Shown here: positions 13,584 through 20,242 of the stretch, in pieces | Numbering within the stretch: position 1 is the first letter of the stretch | Layout of the letters: the number at the start of each line of letters is the position of its first letter | IMG/VR virus record: IMGVR_UViG_3300046796_000315 | Coordinates: 1 to 33,692 of that record | DNA length: 33,692 nucleotides | Origin: a virus | Reading direction: 5' to 3' (one strand) | Position numbers and translations under genes: made by a program | The notes under the pieces: generated by a model | Told to the model about the DNA's origin: nothing | The model's input: only the letters and a program-made list of their open reading frames with translations | The model's database searches: none

Positions 13584-13868
13584 TTAGCGCAGGCCCGCGA
13601 TCGATTTCAACTCGGCCTTGATCCGGCGCGCGTCGTCGCCCTTCCACGTCTGAGCATTCGCGAGGAAGTAAAGCACGATGGACTTGGCGCTGTCCTGTCC
13701 GTAGTTATCGGACATATCGCGCAGGTCGCCCATCGCATCGAGGTACGGCACTGCGCCAAACCAAACGTTTTTCCACGTCTTGCGGATCTCACGAGCGATG
13801 GTAAAGAGCGCTCGCGGTTGCGGCTTGGGCAGTTCACTCAATTCAGGTGTCATGTAATCTTCTAACAT
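13584..13868 (-). CDS. conserved-looking helical protein (94 aa)
   Basis: The product contains TIAREIRKTWKNVWFGAVPYLDAM, here split as TIAREIRKTW and FGAVPYLDAM at about residues 23-46. Such segments recur in small proteins of phages and bacteria with unknown function. The rest is helical. GGAGG lies 6 nt upstream of the ATG. A small alpha-helical regulator or adaptor is likely, but no named family can be assigned from the sequence. Confidence 0.65.
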   Translation of the reverse strand: MLEDYMTPELSELPKPQPRALFTIAREIRKTWKNVWFGAVPYLDAMGDLRDMSDNYGQDSAKSIVLYFLANAQTWKGDDARRIKAELKSIAGLR

Positions 13869-13898
13869 AGTATCCCTCCAGTTTCGATCAAAGGCGTA

Positions 13899-13916
13899 GG
13901 GCCCAGTGACGGGCCC
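13899..13916 (-). other. GGGCCC/GGGCCC hairpin between genes
   Basis: Two GGGCCC blocks around a six-base loop can pair in the 59-bp gap between the 144- and 94-residue genes. Only a weak CCTTTG follows on the minus strand, so termination would be partial at best. Confidence 0.35.
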
Positions 13917-13927
13917 CGGCAGACTCT

Positions 13928-14362
13928 TTACGCCTGAGCGGATCCGAACACCGCATTTTCAGCTGCGACCTTTTGCAAGGGCTCCATTTTACGGACGATA
14001 TCCGCAGCCCTGAACAGATAGACGGTGCCGTTTGATGTCGCCAGTACCGGACGCGTCCGCGCGGACGTCCTGAGGCCACTGATCGTAAAGACGCGTCCCT
14101 GTGCAGTGAACTCCCGCCCGAAGTACTCCGGTTTCAGCCCGTAGTACCGCGCGTTGTTGTCCCAGATCATTTTCGCGCCTGAGAACCCCTCCGCGTTTTC
14201 CTTCAATTCGAAACTGGCGGAAAGCTTCGCGCCAGTGTCCGAGAACTGGCACCGCGTGGGTGCCAATGTCAGCCCGCGCGCCTCCGCGAAAGCCTTGCAC
14301 ACCTGATCAAAGTCCGCGTGAATTTCCTTTGCCGTTTGCCTATCCATTTTCGTGTATTTCAT
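13928..14362 (-). CDS. hypothetical protein (144 aa)
   Basis: The product begins MKYTKMDRQT. It has a helical N-terminus and a mixed alpha/beta centre (FSGAKMIWDNNARYYGLKP). A beta-rich part follows (GREFTAQGRVFTISGL), then a helical end. AGGACAGGACA precedes the ATG. No domain is recognised. The length and order of segments suggest a single globular protein of the early block. Confidence 0.65.
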   Translation of the reverse strand: MKYTKMDRQTAKEIHADFDQVCKAFAEARGLTLAPTRCQFSDTGAKLSASFELKENAEGFSGAKMIWDNNARYYGLKPEYFGREFTAQGRVFTISGLRTSARTRPVLATSNGTVYLFRAADIVRKMEPLQKVAAENAVFGSAQA

Positions 14363-14385
14363 TGTCCTGTCCTTTCGATTGTGAT

Positions 14386-14586
14386 TTAAGAGTTACGGGC
14401 GTTGCGCTGAATCATTTTGATTTGCATCTCAAAATCAGATGCAATTCGAATGGTGTTGTTAAAACCTGCCTGCGTGAGTTTCCCCATTGCTTGCAGGTCG
14501 TCCGCGCGTCCGATGACCTGAGCGATTGCATGCTGCAGTCGTTTGATGCGCGCCTCATCGAAGCGAATTTTTGCTGGTGTTCTCAT
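14386..14586 (-). CDS. small helical protein (66 aa)
   Basis: The product, beginning MRTPAKIRFD, is basic and helical, with an amphipathic segment around residues 10-50. It is coupled by ATGA to the upstream 45-residue gene, whose end supplies GGAGGAT. It could bind nucleic acid, but there is no recognised motif. Confidence 0.6.
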   Translation of the reverse strand: MRTPAKIRFDEARIKRLQHAIAQVIGRADDLQAMGKLTQAGFNNTIRIASDFEMQIKMIQRNARNS

Positions 14587-14720
14587 GACTTGCTATCCTC
14601 CAAAGCTATCAGCTGATCTAGTTCCGTCGACAGTGTGCAGTGTGCCGGATCACAACCTGCGTGTTCCTCCTGCAATCGTTTCAAAGCTTGCAACAATTCC
14701 CAGAGCTCAGTATTCCGCAT
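14583..14720 (-). CDS. small helical protein (45 aa)
   Basis: The frame begins MRNTELWELL and is mostly helical and acidic, with two cysteines near the middle. It starts 4 nt after the stop of the 239-residue gene, with AGGA upstream, and overlaps the next ATG. Function unknown. Confidence 0.55.
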   Translation of the reverse strand: MRNTELWELLQALKRLQEEHAGCDPAHCTLSTELDQLIALEDSKS

Positions 14721-14724
14721 TGTC

Positions 14725-15444
14725 CTATCCTTTCACCACAAAGTTAGAGTCTGATTTCCGCGCGCGGCCTTTTGCTTTCAGGCCAACAATGACGCGCTTT
14801 GGATCCAAAAATCTCAGGTCGCTTTCGTCGCCGTTCACTACCTGCAATCCCATGAATTTCTCAGCCAGAGGGCCCGCGAAAACGACCGCGGCATTGAGTC
14901 CGTTTTCGATGTACCGTGACGCGTGAAACTTGCTTGCAATCGTCTCGCTAAGCGAGAATGTCAGATGGTAGTTAATGCAGGTAAATGCTCCCATCCGATC
15001 AGTCAAAGGCGCCTTTGTATAATCGTAAAACTGGATTCCAGCAAAGCGCGTAAAGACGTTCGCAAAATTCCCGCACCTGATCGATTCCCATTTGATATCA
15101 GACGTTCCATTTAACCGAAACACTGGCTCTAGTTCCCTGTCCCAAGCGTACCGTATCGCCTTGCTGATTTCCTTTTCCAGCTGCAGCATGAAAGCTTTCT
15201 GATCTTCGAAGAAAAACTTCGTTCGAGCAATGCGGGCCCGCTGGATTACGTTGGACGTCTCGCCAGTTTTGAAGATTCCCCCGCGCCCTGCAGTGTTAAG
15301 GCAGAGCGCTGTGCAACCCTTGCTGCGATACTGGCAAACTTCATAACCGGAGAGATCAGCGGGCGCAAGGTGCAAAATGAAAGTCAGATAGCCTTTCGTC
15401 TCGCCTTTCATTGTTTTCGGGTTTCCCTTTGTCAGAAGTACCAT
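14725..15444 (-). CDS. conserved phage protein with three-Cys cluster (239 aa)
   Basis: The product begins MVLLTKGNPK and contains GYLTFILHLAPADLSG. A cysteine group follows (CQYRSKGCTALCLNTAG, about residues 37-53), then an Arg-rich helix and an alpha/beta C-terminal half. Related sequences are familiar from other phages as proteins of unknown function. The C-x6-C-x3-C pattern could hold a metal or an Fe-S cluster, but no enzyme family can be named. It follows the 58-residue gene by 1 nt and is the largest protein near the centre of the divergent region. Confidence 0.7.
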   Translation of the reverse strand: MVLLTKGNPKTMKGETKGYLTFILHLAPADLSGYEVCQYRSKGCTALCLNTAGRGGIFKTGETSNVIQRARIARTKFFFEDQKAFMLQLEKEISKAIRYAWDRELEPVFRLNGTSDIKWESIRCGNFANVFTRFAGIQFYDYTKAPLTDRMGAFTCINYHLTFSLSETIASKFHASRYIENGLNAAVVFAGPLAEKFMGLQVVNGDESDLRFLDPKRVIVGLKAKGRARKSDSNFVVKG

Positions 15445-15445
15445 G

Positions 15446-15622
15446 TTAATTCACCATCCTGCGAATGTCGGAAATTATCAGCTGCGCAGCTGCAGGCGAA
15501 ATGTACACTTTTGCAAAAGCGCGCGACGTCCACCAGTTGCACTCACCATCGTAAAACTTGCCGTTTAATTCGATGACATAGCCATGTGACGAAAACCCTG
15601 TGTCGATGCGTCTTACTCTCAT
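15446..15622 (-). CDS. small hypothetical protein (58 aa)
   Basis: The product begins MRVRRIDTGF, with a beta-rich first half (GYVIELNGKFYDG) and a helical end. AAGGA lies about 9 nt upstream. It ends 1 nt before the next ATG and starts 1 nt after the stop of the 25-residue membrane peptide, so it is part of the same operon. Function unknown. Confidence 0.6.
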   Translation of the reverse strand: MRVRRIDTGFSSHGYVIELNGKFYDGECNWWTSRAFAKVYISPAAAQLIISDIRRMVN

Positions 15623-15623
15623 G

Positions 15624-15701
15624 TTAGAAAATCCTTTCGATCAGACCAACAAACAAGCCTAGATCTATGATCAGAAGTCCGATTGTCAGTGTCATTCTCA
15701 T
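15624..15701 (-). CDS. 25-residue hydrophobic peptide
   Basis: MRMTLTIGLL begins a peptide that is almost entirely one transmembrane helix and ends ERIF. It is the most upstream leftward gene. A GGGG sequence lies near the start; initiation could also be at the second ATG 6 nt further in. It resembles the 31-residue peptide at 11524-11619 in layout (M-x-MTL, one helix). Because it is so short, it could also be a chance frame. Confidence 0.4.
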   Translation of the reverse strand: MRMTLTIGLLIIDLGLFVGLIERIF

Positions 15702-15904
15702 GCCCCATATATTGCAAGCGGAAGTCCAAAGCCGCCGGCCTTTAGAATCATAGGTTTAACTAGCAAGCCAAACTCGAGAACTGTAAGGATTTCCGACGGT
15801 ACACCAGAGGAAAGGTGGCCAGGCGATTGATTCTAAAGGACTTATGGGGATTGTAAGGTTTTCCATACAGTTTACGCTTTCCGATGGCAGCAAAACGCTG
15901 CAAG

Positions 15905-15943
15905 GCGATCAGCGATCAGAGGCGCAGGCCGAAAGGCGATCAG
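15905..15943. repeat. GCGATCAG repeat cluster (left half)
   Basis: GCGATCAG occurs at 15905-15912, 15912-15919 and 15936-15943. It is followed by CAAGCTTTTAGCTACAAGCG, which is mirrored by the right-hand repeat block at 16248-16289. Confidence 0.6.
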
Positions 15944-16059
15944 TCACAAGCTTTTAGCTACAAGCGGGCGATATTAGCTTGTAGGGTAACTTGCAGTTGT
16001 CGCATACAGTTATAAGCCTATGTTTTCAAGGTTTTAATGACGTCAAGTACCAATGCAAG

Positions 16060-16098
16060 CAATGCGCCGTACACCCCGAAGGGGTACGGCATGCATTG
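16060..16098. other. 16-bp stem-loop in the central region
   Basis: CAATGC-GCCGTA-CCCC pairs with GGGG-TACGGC-GCATTG around a GAA loop, with a two-base bulge on each side. It is the strongest secondary structure of the central region and could act in DNA (origin hairpin) or in an RNA. Confidence 0.65.
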
Positions 16099-16247
16099 AT
16101 TGAATCCGCTTGTTGTGCTTACAGGTCGGCGGGAAAGCTTTTAGGAATAATCAATTCATTGGCGCATAGCTCACACGTTTCCCTCGCCTTACGCCTGCTA
16201 GGCCTCATAGCGCGCAGCTGTAAGCGCCTGCCACTTGCAGTTACCTC

Positions 16248-16289
16248 CGCTTGTAGCTGATCGCTTGTAGCTGATCGATGACTGATCGC
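16248..16289. repeat. tandem CGCTTGTAGCTGAT repeat and CTGATCGC copies (right half)
   Basis: Two exact 14-bp copies lie head to tail at 16248-16261 and 16262-16275. CTGATCGC at 16257-16264 and 16282-16289 are inverted copies of the left-hand GCGATCAG cluster, about 340 bp away. Confidence 0.65.
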
Positions 16290-16485
16290 TTGCCTATCAG
16301 CTTGTCGTTATGAGGCCAGGTTATTGATTCTAAAGGCTTTAAGCCGGCCGCGGGGCGCTCGGAGCGCTGCCCGGTGTGGCCCTTTCCCCCTCCCCTACCC
16401 CATCGGTATCGATACGTCCGCGTATAACTTTCAGATAATAAACGAGCTTGCAGTTGCGTGCTATTCCTGTTCAGGACTTCGGCCC

Positions 16486-16502
16486 GTTCGCGTATCGCGA
16501 AC
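16486..16502. promoter_or_regulatory. candidate operator GTTCGCG-TAT-CGCGAAC
   Basis: A perfect 7-bp inverted repeat with a 3-bp centre lies 40 bp upstream of the -35 box at 16543. A related TTCGCGAA sits at about 16530-16537, just in front of that box. The pair looks like regulator sites controlling the rightward arm. Confidence 0.5.
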
Positions 16503-16542
16503 AGCGCACAGTTGTGAACGTCGAGTTATTTCGCGAATTTAC

Positions 16543-16573
16543 TTGACGCCCAGGGCCGGATGTGCGATACACT
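16543..16573 (+). promoter_or_regulatory. candidate promoter of the rightward arm, leaderless type
   Basis: TTGACG (16543-16548), a 19-bp spacer and TACACT (16568-16573) lie directly before the first plus-strand gene. The ATG at 16580 is 6 nt after the -10 box, so transcription should begin at or next to the start codon. Confidence 0.5.
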
Positions 16574-16579
16574 CACACC

Positions 16580-17017
16580 ATGAGCGAACAACCAAACGAA
16601 CTCCTCGGTTTCATCCCTGAGGGCGCCGGGGAATTCGACGAGCCGGCCGAAACGACCGCAATTGCTCCTGGCGAAAAGAAGAAATACATCCGGAAAGAGA
16701 ACTGGTCGATCGACAGGCTCACCGATGAGAAGAAACTGATCACATGGATCAACAGCACGCAGAGCGTTCCGCTCGACGCCGTTGACGCGCACATCGTCGC
16801 GAAGAGCTATCCGGCGATCATCTGGCTGTACCGGAAATGCGCGATCGAAGGCGACCTCAAACGCACCAAGGCGCTCGACATGTGGCTGAAGTGGGCGGGG
16901 CCCATCGTGAATCGCCCGCCGCTGCCGGCCGAAGCGAAGCCTTCCGTCGGATCCGCGGCCTTCGGTCTGCGCGAACCTGCGAAGGATGAGACGGACGAGG
17001 AGGATTATGGCGCCTAG
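16580..17017 (+). CDS. first rightward gene; possible small terminase or head protein (145 aa)
   Basis: The product begins MSEQPNELLG. It has an acidic N-terminus, a helical middle (about residues 45-105, for example IVAKSYPAIIWLYRKCAIEG) and a low-complexity acidic end. Size, helical content and place near the large terminase would suit a small terminase subunit, but no helix-turn-helix is clear and other genes lie between. The ATG at 16580 is chosen; a GTG 18 nt earlier would lie in the -10 box. There is no Shine-Dalgarno sequence. Confidence 0.6.
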   Translation: MSEQPNELLGFIPEGAGEFDEPAETTAIAPGEKKKYIRKENWSIDRLTDEKKLITWINSTQSVPLDAVDAHIVAKSYPAIIWLYRKCAIEGDLKRTKALDMWLKWAGPIVNRPPLPAEAKPSVGSAAFGLREPAKDETDEEDYGA

Positions 17018-17165
17018 ATTCGTGAACATCTCGCTCGATCCCCAGGGGATCTACATCGGCGTCACGCGCAACGGTTCGCTCTTCGTGTGGTCGCCCAAGA
17101 TCGAGCAATGGCTGTTATACTTGGAGGGCGAGGGAAAAAACGATGAGCCTAACAGTCACAATTAA
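17007..17165 (+). CDS. small hypothetical protein (52 aa)
   Basis: GAGGAGG stands 3-4 nt before the ATG, which overlaps the end of the previous gene. The product begins MAPRFVNISL and continues with a beta-hairpin-like GIYIGVTRNGSLFVW. It also overlaps the start of the next gene by 23 nt. Function unknown; a small virion protein is possible from its position. Confidence 0.55.
   Translation: MAPRFVNISLDPQGIYIGVTRNGSLFVWSPKIEQWLLYLEGEGKNDEPNSHN
17116..17121 (+). promoter_or_regulatory. extended -10 candidate (TGTTATACT)
   Basis: TATACT with TG one base upstream lies 21 nt before the ATG at 17143, followed by GGAGGGCGAGGG as ribosome site. No clear -35 is seen. It is inside the 52-residue gene. 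Confidence 0.3.
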
Positions 17166-17499
17166 GGAAGCGCGGATGGAGATCAGCTTCCCCGGCACGC
17201 TCAATGAGAGTATCGGGAACGCGGTGCAGGACGAGGTGGTGCGCCTGAAGGCGGTATTCAAAAACTTTGCGGGCTCCCTGATCGACCCCACTGGAGTTTC
17301 GTTCTACGTGATGCGGGAGAGCGATTCGGACTTCTCGTTCTATATGTATGGCACCGGCGAGATTCATCGCAGCGCGACAGGCATCTATTACCTCGACATC
17401 GACACCGCGGCGGAGAGCGGGAATTATTTGTGGCGCGTTCTCGCGACCAGTTACAGCGCAAAGCAGGGATCGTTTTACATTGAGCCTTCGGTTCCGTAG
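17143..17499 (+). CDS. Ig-like beta-sandwich virion protein, paralog A (118 aa)
   Basis: The product has a repeated strand pattern (VVRLKAVFKNFAGSLIDPTG, SATGIYYLDID, GNYLWRV, QGSFYIEP) typical of small beta-sandwich domains. The next gene encodes a clear relative: GSL-DPT, GIYY and the QG-x-x-Y end recur in the same order. A role as head decoration or fibre-associated protein is inferred from fold type and place. The start has GGAGGG/GAGGG upstream. Confidence 0.65.
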   Translation: MSLTVTIKEARMEISFPGTLNESIGNAVQDEVVRLKAVFKNFAGSLIDPTGVSFYVMRESDSDFSFYMYGTGEIHRSATGIYYLDIDTAAESGNYLWRVLATSYSAKQGSFYIEPSVP

Positions 17500-17505
17500 T
17501 ACAAT
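17500..17505 (+). promoter_or_regulatory. leaderless-type -10 box (TACAAT)
   Basis: TACAAT ends 6 nt before the ATG at 17512. The intervening TCAGGA is too close to serve as a ribosome site. No -35 is obvious. Confidence 0.4.
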
Positions 17506-17511
17506 TCAGGA

Positions 17512-17844
17512 ATGAGGAACGTTGCCCAGGGCGCAGTCTTTCGAATCATCGGAACATTCAAAGACGTAAATGGTTCGCTTGCCGATCCGACGACTGTAAC
17601 GCTACGCGTTGCAAGCGAAGCCGATCCCACCATCGACGACACGTACACCTACGGCGCGACCGCAAGTATTGTCCGCTCCTCAATCGGGGTATACTATTTT
17701 GAGCAGGACACTTCCGACATGAGCGGGATCTACGACTGGCATATGGTCGGATCCGGCGCAGTAGTCGGAACGAAACAGGGACAAGTTTACGTTGTTCCAA
17801 TGAATCCGGACGACGAGTCTTCAGATTGCTCGAGTTCGGTGTAG
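17512..17844 (+). CDS. Ig-like beta-sandwich virion protein, paralog B (110 aa)
   Basis: The protein (start MRNVAQGAVF) lines up along most of its length with the preceding gene: TFKDVNGSLADPTTVTL, SSIGVYYFEQD, GIYDWHMVG and QGQVYVVP match in order. The two are therefore a tandem duplication that has diverged. A short Asp/Ser tail follows. Presumably a small virion surface protein. It has no proper Shine-Dalgarno sequence. Confidence 0.65.
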   Translation: MRNVAQGAVFRIIGTFKDVNGSLADPTTVTLRVASEADPTIDDTYTYGATASIVRSSIGVYYFEQDTSDMSGIYDWHMVGSGAVVGTKQGQVYVVPMNPDDESSDCSSSV

Positions 17845-17867
17845 AATAGAAACCAGGGAGAAACGAA

Positions 17868-18509
17868 ATGTGCAGGATCAGGTCCGGAGCATCAGTCGAT
17901 TATTGGACAATCGACTCAACCAGCAAAGCTGGTAGAGTAACACTTTACGATACGGCCGGCCGCGCCATCGCGGACGAGTCCAAGGCCATCTATATGGCGT
18001 CCGGGTCTTTCACGCCCGTCGCAACGCCCACCGATTTGGTGACGATCTTTGGATCGGCATCGAAGATCGTACGCGTTCGCAGCATGCGAATCGGCACGAC
18101 CAACACCGCCGCAGGATCGCAGATCTTTTTGCTGATCAAGCGCAGCGCAGTGGACACGGGCGGAACGCCGGTATCGGCAACGCTTGTCCCTGGGGATTCA
18201 GCCAACTCTGCAGCCACAGCGACAGTGCAGCACTACACTGCCAACGCCGCGGGATTGGGCACAGCGGTTGGGACGATCAACACGCTGAAGGTTGCATCAC
18301 CAGTTCTGGTGCCTGCGACATTCGCCGGTATCGTTCAGCAAAGCGAAGTCGAAGTTCTGCCGTCTTACGGACAGCACTCCGGCCTGCCGCAGCCGATCAC
18401 TCTTCGGAGCGCATCGGAAGGACTCTGCATCAATTTCAACGGCGCCGCTCTGGTGTCCGGACAGATCCACAATTACAACATCGTGTGGACTGAGGAAGCG
18501 ACATTCTAA
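17868..18509 (+). CDS. probable virion-associated beta protein (213 aa)
   Basis: The product begins MCRIRSGASV and is rich in Ala, Thr, Val and Gly with alternating strands throughout, as in decoration or tail-associated proteins. The end (INFNGAALVSGQIHNYNIVWTEE) resembles a jelly-roll edge. GGAGAAACGA precedes the ATG, and TAGAAT lies upstream at 17842-17847. Its stop overlaps the next start (TAATG). No named family is recognised. Confidence 0.6.
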   Translation: MCRIRSGASVDYWTIDSTSKAGRVTLYDTAGRAIADESKAIYMASGSFTPVATPTDLVTIFGSASKIVRVRSMRIGTTNTAAGSQIFLLIKRSAVDTGGTPVSATLVPGDSANSAATATVQHYTANAAGLGTAVGTINTLKVASPVLVPATFAGIVQQSEVEVLPSYGQHSGLPQPITLRSASEGLCINFNGAALVSGQIHNYNIVWTEEATF

Positions 18510-18868
18510 TGGCAAACAACGTACAGATGCTCCCGGGTTTTGGAAGCGCAGTCGATGTGGTGCAGGCACTGGTTTCCGGTGCCGGCGCCGCGACGGGCGC
18601 GGACGTTTATGATTGCTCCCGCCTGGCACAGATGGCGATTCAGATTAAAGTCTGGGCCGCGGGAAATCTTTCTGTTCAGCCGCAGCAGTCTTTCGACGGA
18701 GTGAATTGGGCTTCGCTTGGCTCGGCACTGACAGCGGTCGGCAACAAGACGGTTCTTGATATCACCGACGGGCCCTTCGGATTGGTGCGCTTCACCGCGC
18801 TCAGTTCCGATACAACGGCCAGCGTGACAGTTCGCATCGTCGGATGGAACATGCAAGTCAGCACGTAG
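18509..18868 (+). CDS. probable small virion protein (119 aa)
   Basis: The product begins MANNVQMLPG and is beta-rich and low in charge. It contains IQIKVWAAGNLSVQPQQSFDG, here IQIKVWAAG and QQSFDGVNW, a pattern seen in small phage structural proteins with a galactose-binding-like or Ig-like outline. It is translationally coupled to the previous gene. A role on the capsid or tail surface is inferred. Confidence 0.6.
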   Translation: MANNVQMLPGFGSAVDVVQALVSGAGAATGADVYDCSRLAQMAIQIKVWAAGNLSVQPQQSFDGVNWASLGSALTAVGNKTVLDITDGPFGLVRFTALSSDTTASVTVRIVGWNMQVST

Positions 18869-18896
18869 TAGGTAACGCGGCTTTCTTTTCTTATGC

Positions 18897-18902
18897 TATA
18901 CT
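18897..18902 (+). promoter_or_regulatory. extended -10 candidate (TGCTATACT)
   Basis: TATACT with TGC in front lies 9 nt before the ATG of HNH copy 3, in the 43-bp gap. No -35 is seen. The nuclease gene may have its own promoter, as mobile nuclease genes often do. Confidence 0.35.
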
Positions 18903-18911
18903 GTCCTCAGT

Positions 18912-19373
18912 ATGACGAAAGAAGAGAAAGCCGCGTACAACAAGAAGTATCGGGAGGCAAACCGCGACAGACTTCGGGAATCATTGCAAGCTTGGAAAGA
19001 AAAGAACCGAGTGCATGTCCGGAAATACGCACGCGCCCACCGAAAAGAAAATCCAGAAATTTACAAAGCTTCACGTAAGCGCCAGTATGAGGCACTGACT
19101 CCGGAGCGCAAGGCAGAGGAGTATCAGAAGACCCTCGCCAGGCTCCGAAAAACTTATGGCTTCACCGGATCGATGTTCGAAGATAGACTGAAAGAGCAGC
19201 GCGGGAAGTGCGCTGTTTGTAAAGTGAAAAAAGCTGTGGCCGCGGATCATAATCACAAAACGAAAAAGGCGCGAGGTATTCTCTGCAAACCTTGTAACCA
19301 CGCGCTCGGATTGTTTTTTGAATCGCCAGAAGTCTTGAGAAACGCAGCCTTGTACTTGGAGAGGTGGGCCTGA
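18912..19373 (+). CDS. Endonuclease VII-type HNH nuclease, copy 3 (next to terminase)
   Basis: The 153-residue protein has a very basic, helical N-terminal 80 residues. The HNH core follows: Cys100/Cys103 (CAVC), ADHNH at 111-115, RGILC with Cys125/Cys128, then LRNAALYLERW. Its stop overlaps the terminase start (TGATG). HNH proteins encoded beside terminase genes are known to assist DNA packaging in some phages, so this copy might have a packaging role; alternatively it is a homing nuclease like the others. The ATG has no Shine-Dalgarno sequence. Confidence 0.85.
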   Translation: MTKEEKAAYNKKYREANRDRLRESLQAWKEKNRVHVRKYARAHRKENPEIYKASRKRQYEALTPERKAEEYQKTLARLRKTYGFTGSMFEDRLKEQRGKCAVCKVKKAVAADHNHKTKKARGILCKPCNHALGLFFESPEVLRNAALYLERWA

Positions 19374-20242
19374 TGGCGATCTGGTCCGATCCTTTGCTGC
19401 CGAAACTTATTCCACCAGACGACCTAAAAAAACAATGGTTCCAGCTGGGCAGCGCGAAGTTTCAGCTGCTGCCACACCAGTGGCAGTTTTTGGCAGCAAA
19501 GGAAGAGGAAGTCTGTTCGGTGGGCGGGTACGGGTCTGCCAAAACGTTTGGCGGAGTCCTGAAGGTTGCCCACCTGGCAATGTACCCGAACAATCGCGGG
19601 ATCGTTGGCCGGTTCGCCGCGACCGACTTGGAAGAGACGACTCAACGGGATCTTCTGGACTTCCTCCATTCCGCTGAGCTCCTCCATACAGCGCCCAATC
19701 AGAAAACAAAGAAGGCCCTCGTTCACTGCGTGGATCCTGTCACGCAGCGCAACCTCGGATATCAGAGCGAGATCTCGTTCCAGCACATGGACGATCCGAA
19801 GCATTTGCGCGGCCGGCACATCGGATACTACTGGATCGACGAAGCCTCTGAAGTGCATCCGGACGCGAAGAAGAATCTCGATGGACGTACGCGCTGGAAG
19901 GTCTTCGCGGGCCGATATCAAAAACTCTTCACTGGCAATCCGGAAGGGCACAACTATTTGTACCACCGGTATTTCAACGAAGAAGAGATCAAGAAGATCA
20001 TCTGCGGTCATCCGGAATGCACGCTGAGCCACGAGCAGTGCAACATCAAGCAGCGCCTGAAACGCCGCGGAATTCACGCGCGCACGTTCGACAATTACTT
20101 TCTGCCCCAGGATTACATTGAGGGCATGTTGTCTTCTTACACGCCGATGGAACGTCAGCGTTACATGGACGGATCATTCGACATCTTCGAGGGTGCAGCG
20201 TTTCGCGAGTTCGATCGCGATCTGCACATTTTACCAGTATGA
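19373..20242 (+). CDS. terL: large terminase, ATPase part (289 aa)
   Basis: This ORF holds the packaging motor domain. A Walker A-like GGYGSAKT lies at about 51-58, Walker B WIDEASE ends at Asp156-Glu157, and the coupling motif TGNPEG is at about 187-192. It ends at the point where other large terminases continue straight into the nuclease domain (FREFDRDLHILPV then stop). The next ORF contains the nuclease part. The ATG at 19373 is preferred over a GTG 9 nt earlier because GGAGAGG is correctly spaced. See the entry for the second part. Confidence 0.9.
   Translation: MAIWSDPLLPKLIPPDDLKKQWFQLGSAKFQLLPHQWQFLAAKEEEVCSVGGYGSAKTFGGVLKVAHLAMYPNNRGIVGRFAATDLEETTQRDLLDFLHSAELLHTAPNQKTKKALVHCVDPVTQRNLGYQSEISFQHMDDPKHLRGRHIGYYWIDEASEVHPDAKKNLDGRTRWKVFAGRYQKLFTGNPEGHNYLYHRYFNEEEIKKIICGHPECTLSHEQCNIKQRLKRRGIHARTFDNYFLPQDYIEGMLSSYTPMERQRYMDGSFDIFEGAAFREFDRDLHILPV

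Larger units (their letters stand above)
15739..16336. repeat. TGATTCTAAAGG repeat, three copies
   Basis: The 12-mer occurs on the minus strand at 15739-15750 and on the plus strand at 15828-15839 and 16325-16336. The two plus copies share 14 bases (ATTGATTCTAAAGG). The outer copies are inverted to each other and each is flanked by a CCGGC sequence, so they bracket the central region. Confidence 0.7.
15702..16579. other. repeat-rich divergent intergenic region; origin/control candidate
   Basis: This 878-bp stretch separates the leftward and rightward arms and contains no convincing protein gene. It holds ATTGATTCTAAAGG twice direct and its core once inverted, and GCGATCAG three times on the left with CTGATCGC twice on the right. 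It also has a tandem CGCTTGTAGCTGAT pair, CTTGCAGTT three times, a 16-bp stem-loop and operator-like palindromes near the right end. Clustered direct repeats (iterons) with inverted copies at the point where transcription diverges are typical of phage replication origins and control regions. The function is inferred. Confidence 0.65.

Noticed and set aside
15900-16310. CRISPR array or mini-array
   Set aside because: The repeats are 8-14 bp, partly inverted and irregularly spaced, without uniform spacers or cas genes.
15991-16620. Plus-strand frames of 89 and 98 codons in the central region
   Set aside because: They run through repeats, hairpins and promoter elements, lack ribosome sites and have no recognisable composition or domain.
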